Under the pieces are notes generated by a model that was not told where the DNA came from, did not search any database, and saw only the letters and a program-made list of their open reading frames with translations. Shown one piece after another: positions 35,824-49,078 of a stretch of 64,000 nucleotides of DNA. The translations under genes and the position numbers were made by a program. The stretch's first letter is position 1, and each line of letters opens with the position of its first letter. The stretch is from Seiridium cupressi (taxonomy: Eukaryota; Ascomycota; Sordariomycetes; Amphisphaeriales; Sporocadaceae): positions 372,001 through 436,000 of the forward strand of contig JARVKI010000025.1 of NCBI GenBank assembly GCA_036674765.1. Direction: 5' to 3'.

Positions 35824-36991
35824 ATGGTCCAAGCAAATACTCAAACCCTCGCCGCGGCTGCTCTGGCGCTTTTCAGCACTGCCGCCAATGGCCATATGAT
35901 TATGGCAAAGCCCAAAGCCCTACGGTAACCCAGACAGCTCGCCCCTCACATCTACCAACTACCCCTGCAAATACAATGGCTCGCCCTCCTTTTACAGTGG
36001 TGTAGATGCTACCAAGATGGCCATCGGACAAACCCAGAAGCTGTCCTTCACCGGCTCGGCTGTACATGGTGGTGGTTCTTGTCAACTCGCAGTCACCAGC
36101 GATGCCGCCCCCACAGCCTCCACCGCATGGCAGGTGATTTTGTCCATCGAGGGCGGCTGTCCTAGCAAGTCTGGCGGTGCAGCCGATGAGTATGAATTCA
36201 CCATCCCTACTGGGATCCAGCCTGGCAAGTATGTCTTCGCATGGACTTGGGTGCCTCACATGTCTGGGGCGCCCGAGTTCTACATGAATTGCGCGCCGAT
36301 CGAAGTGACTGGTGGCGCGGCAAAGCGGTCCGACAACGACACGGTGCAAATTTCCGAGCTCGTAACCCGCGATGCGTTTCCGAACCTGAACGTTATCAAC
36401 CTCGCAGGCGTCAATGATTGTTCAACAGCCAAAGATCAAGCCAACGACCTCGTCTGGCCCGACCCAGGTTCCAACTTGAAGAAGCTTGCAGCCTCTCCGA
36501 AATATCAGGAGATGGCACAGGGTACCAAGCCGTGTGCTCCCGGTGGTGGCGGTACACCCTCGTCCGGCTCTTCGGGCTCTGGTGGTTCAAGTGCAGGAGG
36601 CTCTGGCAGCGGTAGTAGTGCGGGCGCCGGGTCATCGGCTGCTGCCTCTCCTAGTTCCCCAGCTGGCAGCGGATTCCAGACGTCGACGAAACCTGCTTCC
36701 ACTAGTGCAGCTGCAAACCCAACCACATCGGCTGCTCCGGCAAAGACGACGACTGGTAACGCCTCCGCAACGACAGGGTCGGGCTCATCAGGATCGGCAG
36801 GAGGGAAGTCCGGTCAGTGCGCTTCCGAGGGAATATTTTTCTGCGTCTCGGGGAGTCAGTACCAGCAATGTGCCTCGGGCGCCTGGACGGCTTTGAAGCC
36901 TATGCCCGCTGGCACAAAATGCAAGGAAGGTGAAAGTACCTCGCTCTGGGCTCGTGACGAGGTCCGAGCCCTCCGAGTTCGCCGCAAGTAG
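35824..36991 (+). CDS. AA11-type LPMO with C-terminal Cys domain, one-base frameshift
   Basis: Secreted copper lytic polysaccharide monooxygenase of the AA11 (chitin-active) type. A 23-residue signal peptide ends ...STAANG and leaves the copper ligand His at position 1 (HMIMAKPK). The second ligand, in SAVHGGGSCQ, lies 57 residues further, close to the spacing in AA11. The distal block VFAWTWVPHMSGAPEFYMNC is typical. A Ser/Gly/Ala-rich linker leads to a C-terminal module (GQCASEGIFFCVSGSQYQQC) resembling the X278 module attached to many AA11 enzymes. The frame breaks at AAA 35914-35916: with one A removed, PYGNPDSSPL follows directly and the length becomes exactly 389 codons (388 residues and stop). 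No intron fits. A sequencing indel is the simplest reading; otherwise this is a null allele. AA9 was considered, but the N-terminus and linker domain favour AA11. Confidence 0.83.
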
Positions 36992-39900
36992 ATTGGAAAG
37001 AATCATAGACAATAACATGTCTATAGTAGTAAATAGGAGTAATATCTAGCTGTCCAAAGTCTATATATGCAATTATCGTATCGATTATCTGAATATTCGT
37101 TTTCCATCACTGCTGCTCCGATAAATACAGGTGCGGTTCAGCAAATCTCCATCGAACTAGGCCACTGGCCCCCATCGTTTTCTACGCAGCGTCGAAAATG
37201 GTTGGATTTCACTCAGGTTCGGGACCAATGATTTCATCGTTAAAAGTCCTGGCGCCGGAGTGCTCTAAGAAGTCCCTAGTTTAACAGTCGTATGGAACAA
37301 TGTGTTGCTTGCTGTTCCCCCTCATGTAACATATGATGATTAAGTCGTAAAATCCGCTTCCAAGACCATTCAGGATTTCCTCGATGCTTAGCTTCAAGCT
37401 CAGGCATATATGTAATGAGTCGAGTGTTCCGGACTTCCTCGGCAGTCGAATTATGGAAGTTGGAAGTGGATGATTACCAGCAAAACAGAGCAACGGGCGA
37501 TCAGCTTTGTGGACTTGTCCAACACTCAATGGCCGGAAAACTCGGCCGCGTGAGGTATTATCTAGATACGATTCCAACCGCAAATCTCTAACACAATTTT
37601 GCATATGTTAACATAGGAACGAGCCGCTAAGATTCCATCGTGTTGCAGCGTCCCAGCCTACCCAGCGCCAGCTCGCGAATATGCTGCGACGCTATGGAGA
37701 CCGTCCAATTAAGCTTCCTAGACTATGGTGTCTCCAACATGATGCTGCAACTATAAATGAATGTGTATCATTGGACTGGAGATTATCAGTCATATCATAG
37801 AACGGTGGGCCCTGCACGACGTTGACTCGGTGCCAGAGATGTAAGCTGGATTCGTTGGCGCATTGCCGTTGATTGATTTACGCTAGACCAATCATATACA
37901 GCCCTCAGGGATGATAAACGTTGGTTTGTGCGCTACTCTAAAGTAAGCTAATAAGTATATTTCCATATAAATTAATAAGAAATCTGCATACTAGCCTAAC
38001 TTAGGTTCCTAGCTTGCGTCCAGTCTTTCGCTTGTGGTTCAACCAAGAGATAGCTAAGGTGCCATCATGGGTTGTGAATAGTATGCGTAACCGCTGAATG
38101 GCCAGCTAGCTTTTCCTATGACTCTAACTCGCAAACCCACCGCCAGGCCGACCGGTTGAAGATCCCTTTCTACCCCTTCCATGTTCGGTTACAAAGTTTC
38201 TATACTTTGTTACTGTCGTGTTGGCACTTGTCTCGGGAACCCGGTGTATTGGGTTGGTAACAATGGACTCCGGTTTCCCCATGGCCGCGTAAATACGGCC
38301 GTTGCGCTATACCAAACACCATCTGAGAAATTCAAGTCCAGTAAGACCCATCAATTAGATCTGTCGAACAGGTTGAAGGACGAAGCTCCGTGTTGGCCAG
38401 CCTCAGTTTGTACTTGGCATCGCTGGGCTAGGGACAGTACCACTTTCCGTCGCGTTTCTGGGGTTCTAGCTGAGCCCCAATCGACGGGGCTGCGTCTTAT
38501 GTGGCCGGAGCGATGAAGCACTGCGAGCCTGCCTGGTCATTTGGATCACCATTTCCTTGCTGAGTAGTATCGCGGACAATGGAATCCACGAGGAACCAAG
38601 GCTGCACGCCCCCTTTATGAGCGTCACGGAGTCGTTGCTTGCTTTATTGTGATAGATTTTGAGCTGAACCACCCTTCGAACGCCACGTATCGGCATTACC
38701 TCTATTGGTTTGGGCGAAGTACACCGGGGTCTGCATGCATATGCAAGCTGTGGACTAACCTTTGTAATTTGATTTCGACTGTAAGGCTGAGGAGTGCAGG
38801 GAGTGTTGAACGATTTACCCTGGAACAGTGAGCCTTACTTCTACCTGATCCGGACAGATCAATATCGATTCGTCTCTGAGACTAGCCATCGGTCCCGATA
38901 TTAAAGGTCACTGAATGGAATTTGATCCTGATTCCCTCGAATCATGAAACGAGGAAAGACTAAAAGGGTTCAGTCACATCGTAGTATATCAAATTAGTTT
39001 AACAGCTATGTAATAGGAGGCCTGTCTTAGCGAAGCAATTAAAAAGGTCTTGCAGGATCGGTGCCACAAATGTCAATGAGAGTCATTTATTTCATCGAGT
39101 ATAAACCGCGTTCCTCTTTATACTCCCCCGTTTCCAAAAGTTGCACCTATACACTAGACCGCCATTGCCCGGCGTTCCCAAGTGAAATTCAGTGGGTTAG
39201 AAGTTCATCATATTTCTAAGCAAGCTCACGGGAAAGGGGAGCTAATTAACGAAAGTGCGTTTAGCTTCGTCGGGTCGTCATCTATGCCTCACTACGCCCT
39301 TGGACTCTAGAGGAAAACCACCATGGGTACTTGGGGAGGTATTGCATGTTTCGCCTCACCCAAGGGTTGACATCAGGATAGATTCGATGTCGCAACGACA
39401 ATTGATAACCGACTCAAAAGTAAAGTTGGACCAAATTTAATTGGGTGATGCGTCGACGGGCATGTAGTTCGCCAAATGATCACGCCAGAATTACCAAACC
39501 TTCTGTGCATAAGCAATTATCGCCTAATTTGATTGGTTTATTCTTGTGAGCAAAAGCATCCGTAGAAGTAATGCCGCTGCATAGAAAGTATTATATCTAT
39601 AACGGCATTTCGAGTAAGCCGAGCACTTACTTTAGGTTCTTGAGTAGATATGAAATTGTTTATTTCCCCTACCGGATTATATTGTGTTTATTTCTTAATC
39701 GTTATTAGTATCTGGATGATGTCTTTAATGCAGATTAACCAAACTGCACAGCAATAATTCAACTCCAGTGAGATACTGCACAAGCTAGCAGGGGTCACAA
39801 GTGTTATCAGTCTTTTCAGCACCGCTTACGCTACCATTTCACGTGACTTAGAGCCGGGCGTTGGAGTTTTAAATCTTCCGTGCTGCGAGACCGGCTGAAA

Positions 39901-42900
39901 GTGCCCCTTTGCACTGCAATTTTAGCCAACGTGAAGGGTATCAAATCTCTCCTTAAGCTGGAGCCTATTGGTTAGTTCGTCCCCACTTCACTCTTTGAGG
40001 TAGGAAAAGGTCACATAGCGCCCGGATAAAATTAGCATAAATATTAATTTCTAGTTTTGAGGTATCAGTACTTACAACTAGTTATCAATCTGCTTGAAGA
40101 GACAACATGGCCTGCGATCGTTATTTTTCAGCCATCAGGCAGAAGAATAAGGAACAACTGTCCATTGTGGCCGACTGTTGCGTGCCGTGCTGAAGTGCAT
40201 CGGAATCCTTACGAAGGGTTTATAATATCCCGATCTCCCGCTTGTCACGATTTAAAACAATTTGGTGACTAGCATTCACATTAAGTATGTCGGAATTTAA
40301 ATACAATTTGCTTTAGATTAATCTTAAAGGTAGTAATCTCGCAATTTGGACTGTCGCAGTACTGTGTCAAAATCTCCGTTTATACGAGCAATCGTCCGTT
40401 GCCAAGGCTAGGAGCAGAATTATGGATTAGATTATGGGTAATCTGGCTTGATTACCAACTTCAGGTCCCAGCTCGGCGCTATGCTCGCTATTCTCCACTA
40501 ATAGACTTGTATGACGGCGCTCCTTGGGCCTAGATGCGACTGTGCCTTACCCATGGGTGGATGCTGAACAGCTTTAGACTATGTCGCACTTGGCCGCTTG
40601 GACAGTCACAACTGTGGCTCATCGCATGCATATGTCTCACAGTCGGGAGCTAATGCACTTGACTCACTCATTATGGTATTATTCTCAGGTAAGACATCAT
40701 CAGAAAACTGTGCTTGCCCTTCGTGACTTATGTCGTGAAATTTTGTCTACAAGCCTAGGAATGAGCTCTACTAGGCAAATATTGAAGATATACACAATCC
40801 GAGCTTACTCACTGACATTGTCTTATCAACCTTACGCGTGTCAGTCTAATTGCAGAACGAAAATGGATAATATTCTCGTTGAGCTAAAAACCCGACTGCT
40901 TTCAACACCTTTTGCGCTTTTCTCACCTTGTAATAGCTTATTGCATATACGAAGTTGGTCAGATTTTTAAAAATAGCCAGGGCAACAAACGATCTAAGGC
41001 GTACACCTCCGTGGCTCAGACGCGCGAGACCCATTACGCCTAACCCAGCAACGTCACCGTTCAAGATACGATCAGGGGTATTAGATCCGAATCCTTCCAG
41101 ATGACAGTCTACTTAGAACTATATGCAGTGTTCCTGCTGACAAACCGCAGACGGGAGCCGTGTAGGGGTTTTGACCATTCTATTGGCCCCAAATCAACCA
41201 ACCTAGCCGCATGGAGGGGCTATAACGTTACAGCGTTCTCTATAGCTATACAAACCAACGCACATACTAGGCACAAATGAGGCTGGTAAGATGGGGCTTT
41301 TCCATTTGATTGATAAGATTCAAGCATCAGGTTTAAAGCTCCTATTTCAACAGTCAACTTTTCTTACAGCGGCAAAGAACAACCGGGATCCAAAACCGCA
41401 GGAAACGGTTGAAGAGGAACCAGCGGTTCGGGATCAGGACTGCGCCACGCAGCCTTGTGGATACCTCGCAGATAGTCAACATCCATTTACTTTTTCCACT
41501 TGGAAATTCATTTGTGACGTCCGCCAAGGGAAAATTCCGAGACAGGGCTTGCACAGGTCGACAATATCTACCTAGTCAGCTTGTGTGTGGCTGATATATT
41601 TGGTAAGTAATGACGTCTAAACGCTGAATTCATGGGTCTGCATCGGCCAACATCCGGCTTACATATAACTTCGGTATGAAGCAGTATTATGTTTTTATGA
41701 ATGCAGCGGTTGCAAACTTGATCTGACTACCACTGCTGAGAGCATGGCAATTGATAGCCTTGTACTCAATGAGCTTAGAGGAAAGTATATAATATTTTTA
41801 TGCAGACATATTGAGTCAAAGTGGGTATACTTTGGTTTGAATGCATCGTTCATACGGGTCATTCGTATAACGCTATAATGATTAGTTATTATTGCTGGTG
41901 GATCTTCTGGAGCAAGAGATACTGTGACCTTGCTCGATGACTGATTGCATGAAAGGAAAGTGCGACAATAAATATGTAGAGAGAACTCTTATATTTACAA
42001 GGAATTCAAAATTAAAGGACAATTCGTTATTAGTTGATTTTTCTCAACATAAAACAAATACTTGAAATATAAAGTCGACATGATTTATACCCATACCTTA
42101 TCTCTTGCAATCAACCTCACCCTAAGCTTTCTGATTTCTGCGAGAACAGCATCCATCTGCCATTTCACCTCAGGACGCTGAGTGCCTGAATCTTGAATGC
42201 CGGTGACTTGTACAGCATTTTATTTCCTGTGGACAACCGTCCCTTTTAGGAGGTTTAGGGCTTACTAGAAGGCTCCGGTAGATGTGTGCTGGATAGGGAT
42301 GAAGCTGTATCGTGCCGTTCTTATCAAACAGGGATCCATGGCCGGAATGGATGATAAGCTACCTAACATAGCGGGTACGATTTCCGGCGGATTTGACTAC
42401 TTCCTCACCACTAACCGTTTCCGCCTTCCCACCGTCATAACGGACCAATGGCGATGCACCTATTCAGTGGACTACCCTTAGACCATGCATCCTTCGCGCG
42501 CCTCCTTCGCGTCCACGGTTGCAAGGTAATTAGAAGCCTCCCAACCAGGTACTAATGGGGTCCAAGCGGAAGATTCGACACTTCTCTTAGGCTACGGAAT
42601 TCTGTAAACGCATAACTCAGGCAAATAAGTAATGAATGTACTTTTAAAATTATGGGATTACCCAACACAAATCAATTGCTCTTAGTCCCCAGTTTGGGAT
42701 TTCTATGAGTTTTATTCACTTTTATAATAAAGATTCGTTGGCATTCTCGATGAATTAATGTGGGACAGTTGCAGCTCCTGGTACCTATGACATTAGCAGG
42801 GGTGTACTTTTAATGGGGAGAATAAATGTACCTGGTTTGTGCTACGCCTTTTTCACCTGACAGGGACCCTTTAATCGGCCTGGTACCGTAGTACAAATAT

Positions 42901-43030
42901 CGACTTTTTGCCAAATTGCGTCGCACCAGTCATTCACATCTTCGCGGTGTTACTACCTTCTCGAACACGGCTTTCGGACACAACGAGTCAGGACTGTTAT
43001 TGCCATCGCAGATCTACTTGGGGAAGCAAG
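36992..43030. other. gene-poor region of 6 kb
   Basis: No family is recognised over six kilobases. Frames at 38181-38516, 40581-40970 and 41291-41575 lack start context and domains. One short minus-strand coding-like stretch near 42100-42180 (WQMDAVLAEIRKLRVRLIA) could be an exon of a small helical protein or a relic. I found no tandem repeats, LTRs or RNA genes. Confidence 0.45.
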
Positions 43031-44903
43031 ATGACTTGGTATGGCGGCATTAGCAGTGCGTCACCCTGGCACCTAGCACTTGCGACTCTGATTGCAGTCT
43101 GCTACGGCTATGGTGTCGTAATCTACCGTCTATACTTTAGCCCCCTCGCGCGGTTTCCTGGGCCCAAATTGGCTGCTATCACCACTTTATACGCTGCATA
43201 TCACGACGTGGTCCGAGGAGGGCAGTATGTCTGGGTCATTGAGGAGATGCACCGCAAATATGGTGAGTGGCGGCTGCAATTGCCTCCGTGAATAGCGTTA
43301 AACCCCCTTTACTAGGCCCGGTGGTCAGGGTCAGGCCCGACGCATTGCACGTCAATGACCCGAACTTCATTGAGAAGCTCTACCCCCAGTCCCAAAAGCA
43401 CCGTCGCGAAAGATACAAAACCATGTTGCAAACCATACAAGCCGATGGCTCCGTCATTGCGACTCGGGATCATGATTTGCATCGGAAGCGCCGCGCTGTA
43501 CTGAATCCATACTTCTCTCAGGCGAACGTGCGCCGACTAGAACCCATCATCAATGACACCTTGACCAATCTGTTACGTCGCATGGATGGCTGGGCTCAAA
43601 GTGGTGAAGTTGTACATATGAACGCCCCTTTCCGTGCAGCTACCAAGGATATCATTCAGGTCAGTTTGGAAATGGCGCAACGTGCCACTCTATCATGTGC
43701 ATTTGGCAGATTATGTACAAACGGCTACCGAATGCAGCAAGTCACTAACCTGTGACGTCTTTGATAGTCTTACGCTCTCGGTGATGGAAAAAGTTTCCTC
43801 AATATGGAAGACTGCAATGCCGCCTTCTTCGATGTCATAGCGCCCAACAGGGTAGCTCATATTGGAACCTATTGTTATTGGTTCGCTGTCTTGTTGGCAA
43901 ATCTACCACCTGCTCTCATGACAGCACTGATTCCTAAAATCGGCGTTTTTGCAACATACATGCAGGTATGTCTACCTCGATGTCTTTCAAGAGAGCGTGT
44001 AGAAACTAAAGATATTTGTAGAGCCTCACAATACAGATCGAAGAAATCACGCGCTCAAAGGATTTGCCAGAGGGTAGAACAATATTTCACGAAATTCATC
44101 GGAGTAATATTCCTGAGTCCGAGAAGGCGCCAAAGAGACTAGCGGATGAAGCCATGGTCTTGCTGATCGCTGGCAGCGAAACGACGGCATCGACGCTTGC
44201 CGCGATCATGTATCACCTGCTGGCTGATCGAAACATGCTGGCAAGGCTGAAGAGCGAACTTGAATCAGTTATGCCGGACCCCGACGAACTTCCTGTTGCG
44301 TCGAAACTGGACGCATTGCCTTTCCTCAATGCTCTCATACAGGAGGCGATCCGCCTTTACCCTGGTGCAACTCATCGACAAGATCGAGTTGCCCCTGACG
44401 AAGACCTGTCCATAGAGGCCACGGATGGCACAACATTCGTAATCCCGGCCGGAACTGCGTTTGGAATGACAGCACCTCTCATTAATCGCCACCCAGATTT
44501 GTATGAGAACCCGACTGAGTTTCGTCCTGATCGCTATCTTGACAACCCTGGGCTAGTGAAGTATCAGTTCAGCTTTTCAAAGGGTACCCGTCAATGCGTC
44601 GGGATAAACCTGGCATGTCAAGAACTCCAGTCACTGACTGCCGGTATATTTCGGCGGTACGAGGTCTACGACCCGGCAAGGGAACAGCAGATCGGTCCGA
44701 CTTTAGAATTGTTTGAGACGAAGAATGAAGATGTAGCCATGTACGCGGATTATATCACCATATCCTCATATCCTGGCAGTCAAGGCTTGAGGGTGAGGAT
44801 TCGAAACTACATCAAGACTTACATATCTCGAGATGATTCTGGGATTTTGAACAAATACCTTGCAAGAGCTGCGTTGAATGAGCATCTGTTGTATAGAACC
44901 TAG
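43031..44903 (+). CDS. cytochrome P450 monooxygenase
   Basis: Membrane-anchored haem monooxygenase of the endoplasmic reticulum; substrate unknown. Four exons (43031-43262, 43316-43659, 43768-43965, 44037-44903) join in phase to 546 residues. The N-terminal hydrophobic anchor is followed by the proline-rich hinge [11 protein letters not shown]. The I-helix oxygen-binding motif is [12 protein letters not shown], the ExxR motif is EAIRLYPG, and the haem loop [10 protein letters not shown] carries the cysteine ligand Cys445. It resembles fungal secondary-metabolism P450s of the trichodiene-oxygenase or benzoate-hydroxylase type, though I cannot assign a CYP family. The second intron is unusually long (108 bp) and could be misread as coding. 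No cluster partners flank it: 6 kb of gene-poor DNA lies upstream and only a tRNA downstream. It is intact. Confidence 0.92.
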
Positions 44904-46153
44904 GATACATGGGGCACTTCAACCGGCGATGCCCTGGAACCTGGTCGTGATTGTCTTATATCCATAAGGGGAAGTGAATCAGTTTAGAAGGGCATGTATC
45001 AAACTGCCGAGTGAGTTTACTATGATTAAAATGTAATGAGGGGATGTGGAGCGAGAGTTGAGAGAATATTGATCGCCCACTTTCAGGCTTCACAATCAAT
45101 CCACTACAATATATCGACTAATCGTTCTCCGAAGTTATGAAAGAAACCGCGCATGAAGAGATTTGGCGCGGAAGTCCATCTTACGCCGGGATGGTTGGGT
45201 TTGGCAAAGCTGGTTTCTCCCCACGGCGCTTGCGATATTGAGAACCCCCCGCCCCTTTCGCCATGCAATATGAAGATCCACAAGTAATTAATGAATTAAA
45301 ACAGACAACCTGTGGTCCGACATTGACTCTGAGGTTTTATGGCATGACGTGAGATCGCAAGGAGCGAGGCCCGCTTTCGTCGGAATGATTGGCTCTCTTC
45401 TCTGGAGGAATTAGACATGATATCTTAGACCCACGAAGAGAATATTCGACTGATGACGGGATGATTGCATGATGTTCGGGATGGATGTTGCACTCTACGT
45501 AGATCTATAAGCGACGTTGAGATGTCCCTCGGCCCGGAACATTGGGGAAAGAAAAGAGCAGATTTCTTTCGCATTAATCTCGGTCGCATCAATATGTCCG
45601 CTTCAAAGTCCCCAGGCTGCCCCTGAGATTCGCCCGATGACTGGCGGGCGGGCTGACATCTGACATGGAATGATCCTAGAGACAGCCGCCACTAACGTAG
45701 AAACTGCGTACGTGGCGGCTTCGAATACTTGCGGTTCGTGTCACTGGCATCGAAGAGTGAGACGAGACCAAGACCATAGTTTGTTTTCCTGCCTTCTGTT
45801 TGTAAAGATTGGACGCCGGGACCAATTTCTTCTTAGCCACTCGGAGTCACTGGCACAATCCGGTTAATCATTACCACTCGCGTTAAGCTACGAAGATAAG
45901 CGCATGGGTTACTTTGACTTGCGATAACCGAAACGATTTCGTTTGTAAAGACCCACGCTCATCACCCGCGGTGGAGGGTATCGTCATGATGACTACTTGC
46001 ATTGTGCTAGAGATTAAAACGAGTGAACAGATTAACCTAACTAAAGAAATAAGTCTCGCCTCCCTCGGCCCGGCAGATAAAATCCCACCAAATCATGATT
46101 GGTCCCATCAAAACTAAGAACAATGCAGCAAGGAAGCCATCAAAAAGTTGAAC
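44904..46153. other. intergenic, no recognisable gene
   Basis: No open frame with a domain was seen between the P450 and the tRNA gene. Confidence 0.5.
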
Positions 46154-46224
46154 TGCACTAACCGCGAATCGAACGCGGGGCCCATCGATGGCAACGATGG
46201 ATTTTACCACTAAACCATTAGTGC
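46154..46224 (-). tRNA. tRNA-Gly (anticodon GCC)
   Basis: A 71-base cloverleaf on the minus strand. The acceptor arms GCACTAA and TTAGTGC pair fully, with discriminator A. The D-arm region is TGGTTTAGTGGTAAAATCCA. The anticodon arm CATCG-TTGCCAT-CGATG shows GCC. The T-arm is CCGCG-TTCGATT-CGCGG, with the expected TTCGA box B. There is no intron, and no terminator-like T run was checked downstream. Confidence 0.93.
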
Positions 46225-47880
46225 GTTTGCAAGGCTCATTAGGGGCTCAGCTGAGGTTGAACAAATGATGCTGAATTTCAAATCATATCGAGTGAAAGTA
46301 TTTACATAATAGTGAAATCCGTTGTTGATGATTATTATGGTCGGCGCCGCGTTCGCACATAGTGGAGCTACTGGTGCTGGTGCTTAGCTAGACTAGCCCG
46401 TTCCCATGTACCAGAAGGCCACCATCAAGCTCTCGCCGTGAAACCGGGGCGAGGGAACAAGGATCGATAACAATTCATTCATGGCCAATCTTGATCGATA
46501 CCACGCAGCACGTTGCTCGCGTCTGTCTTTCATCTCCTGGGGCCCACTCAGTGCTTGGGCCGAACTCATCTACAACTGGGCCATCATCGGGCAGATACCG
46601 ACGTCTATTCCGGCAGCTCCCGTCGATGCCATGACCTGAGAAGTCTTGCATGCTCTTCGAGAAGGTTTCTGCAGAATGCTACTTGGCCTTCGTTGGGACA
46701 ATCTTCATGCACGGAGAAAAAGACGCCCCCAATTAATTATGAGTCGCTCGGCATGCTCGGTAAGATCAATCAAATGCTGGCTCACATAGAGCAGGCTCAG
46801 ATCAGGTCAAACGAGGCCAGCGACACCGTCGTTACTGGTGGAAGATAATCGCCCGAGGTACCCCTAAGCGTGCCCGAATATAGTATCAACGACGAGAAGC
46901 GGAGGGAGCAAGGCGGGCGCCAAGACAGCGTGCGTAACTGTTGGTTTATATTCGAGATTGAACACCAGGGTCAATTCCACGCGAAACGTTCATTCGCCCG
47001 CCTTCCGTCGGGACGGCCCACAGGGACCGTGATGTGCCGGAGCCAGCAGCGACTTGACAAACGAACAAGCGCAACCGCCCCATAGCCCACCACTTCTAGC
47101 CCCGGCCTAGCGTCTACACAATGTACCTGGAACGGGGTCTAAGCACTCTCGAGAGCACTGACATTCGGATCTACAGAACATATAGTGGTCGATATATTGA
47201 AGACTTGCAGTAGAATGCTTGATCCTGGCCGTCCCGATCTTGGCGTTTTTAGCGGGCCTCCCCAGTTTCATGCAAGCGAGACTCGGGTCGGCTAGGGGCG
47301 AAGCCTCTGGCGCCTCCTCTGCCAAATTGAAAGTGGATCTAGGGACAAGGCGCCGGGGGCTGCTTGTCACTTGAAACCTGGAATTGACGCGGCTCTGCGG
47401 CGGCACCACGTACATCTTTTTCCTTTTTCGACACAGCGTAGGGACCCTCAGTGGCATGTTTATTGTGTCCCAGTCATTCCATCTCCGACGTGGGGACCCA
47501 GGGCTGGTCGTTGTTTGTCGCGCACAGAACGTTCATGGCATTTCCTTACCAGAACCCAACCAACCAACGGTGGGAGTGAATACTGTGGGTATTGTTAAAC
47601 CGAGATAGAGTGCCGCTATTTCGGAAATGGGTTGACTAGGTGGATGCTAGCTCCATCACGCACTATGGCCAGGCCAGGGCGACTGCACAATGGCGTGTTG
47701 GGTATCACGTTGAAGGAGTTGGAGGAGGCTTATAAGTAACCAACAGGCGCAAATCCAGTGGAAGAAGAAGCCATCCATCATTTCCCTATCTCTCTTTCCA
47801 ATCAACGCTGCAGGACCAGCGATTTCCAACTGGTCATACTCCCCAGTCTGTCTCTCTTTCATCGCTGCAGTTCGCCCAAC
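46225..47880. other. intergenic upstream of pectin lyase
   Basis: Frames at 46513-46848 and 47107-47457 have no recognisable domain or start context. The last 150 bp is a C/T-rich leader before the pectin lyase ATG, typical of strong fungal promoters. Confidence 0.45.
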
Positions 47881-49078
47881 ATGGTCTCCTCAGTTCTCTT
47901 CAAGCTTGCAGCCCTTGCCGGCCTTGCGCAAGCCGCTACTGTCAGCGTTTCCGGTACCCCGGAAGGTTTCGCCGCCGATGTGACCGGTGGTGGCTCTGCC
48001 ACCGCTGTCTACCCCAGCACCACTGACGAGCTGGTCTCTTATCTCGGTGATGATGAGGCCCGTGTTATCGTCCTGACCAAGACTTTCGATTTCACCGGCA
48101 CCGAAGGCACCACCACCGAGACCGGCTGTGCTCCCTGGGGTACCGCCTCTGCTTGCCAGGTCGCTATCAACCAGAATGACTGGTGCACCAACTACCAGCC
48201 CGATGCACCTTCGGTTTCCGTCTCCTACGACAATGCCGCTATCGAGGGTATCACCGTCGCCTCGGACAAGACCCTTATTGGTTCGGGTTCTTCTGGTATC
48301 ATCGAAGGCAAAGGCCTGAGAATCGCCAACGGTGTCAGCAACATTATCATCCAGAACATCAAGATCACCAACTTGAACCCCAAGTACGTCTGGGGTGGTG
48401 ATGCCATCACTCTGTCCGACTGCGACTTGGTTTGGATCGATCACGTTACCGTGAGTACTCGTGAACCCGTGCTATATGTGGCCCTAGCTAATATGAACAC
48501 AGACTTCCCAAATCGGTCGTGAGCACATCGTCCTCGGCACTTCTGCCAGTGGTCGTGTGTCCATCACCAACTGCGACATTGACGGTGAGGTTGACTACTC
48601 AGCCACATGCGACGGCTACCACTACTGGGCTCTGTACTTTGATGGCTCCGCCGACTACGTCACCTTCAAGAACAACTACGTTCACCACACCTCCGGCCGT
48701 GGCCCCAAGGTCGCCGGATCCACTCTCCTCCACGCCGTCAACAACCTCTGGGCTGATATTGACCCCAGCGGTCACGCTTTCGAGATCGCCTCCGGCGCTT
48801 ACGTCCTGGCTGAGGGCAACGTCTTTCAGGACGTCGATGTTCCCCAGGAGTCTGGCGATGATGGTGCTCTGTACTCTGCCGACGATTCGTCCCTCGTCTC
48901 CTCTTGCTCTTCTTACATCGACCGCTCTTGCGTCGCCAACAGCTACAGCAGCTCCGGCACCTTCCCCGGCACCGACACCAGCGTTCTCTCCAAGTTCTCG
49001 AGCTACACCCTGGCTACCGCCGACTCTACCTCAGACGTCACTGGGCTGTCCTCTTCCGCTGGTTTCGGTACCATCTAA
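47881..49078 (+). CDS. secreted pectin lyase, polysaccharide lyase family 1
   Basis: Cleaves methyl-esterified pectin by beta-elimination; extracellular plant cell-wall degradation. Two exons (47881-48450, 48503-49078) with a 52 bp intron give 381 residues. The signal peptide is [18 protein letters not shown]. The parallel beta-helix core shows [70 protein letters not shown] and [26 protein letters not shown] with YVWGGDAI, and the absence of the calcium-binding Asp set of pectate lyases, favour pectin lyase. Codon choice is strongly C-ending (GCC, ACC, GTC, AAC, TCC), far more than its neighbours, consistent with high induced expression. Carbon-source control is likely but no operator was mapped. 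Intact. Confidence 0.93.

Noticed and set aside
47890..48444. 184-codon minus-strand frame
   Set aside because: Antisense shadow of the C-biased pectin lyase exon.
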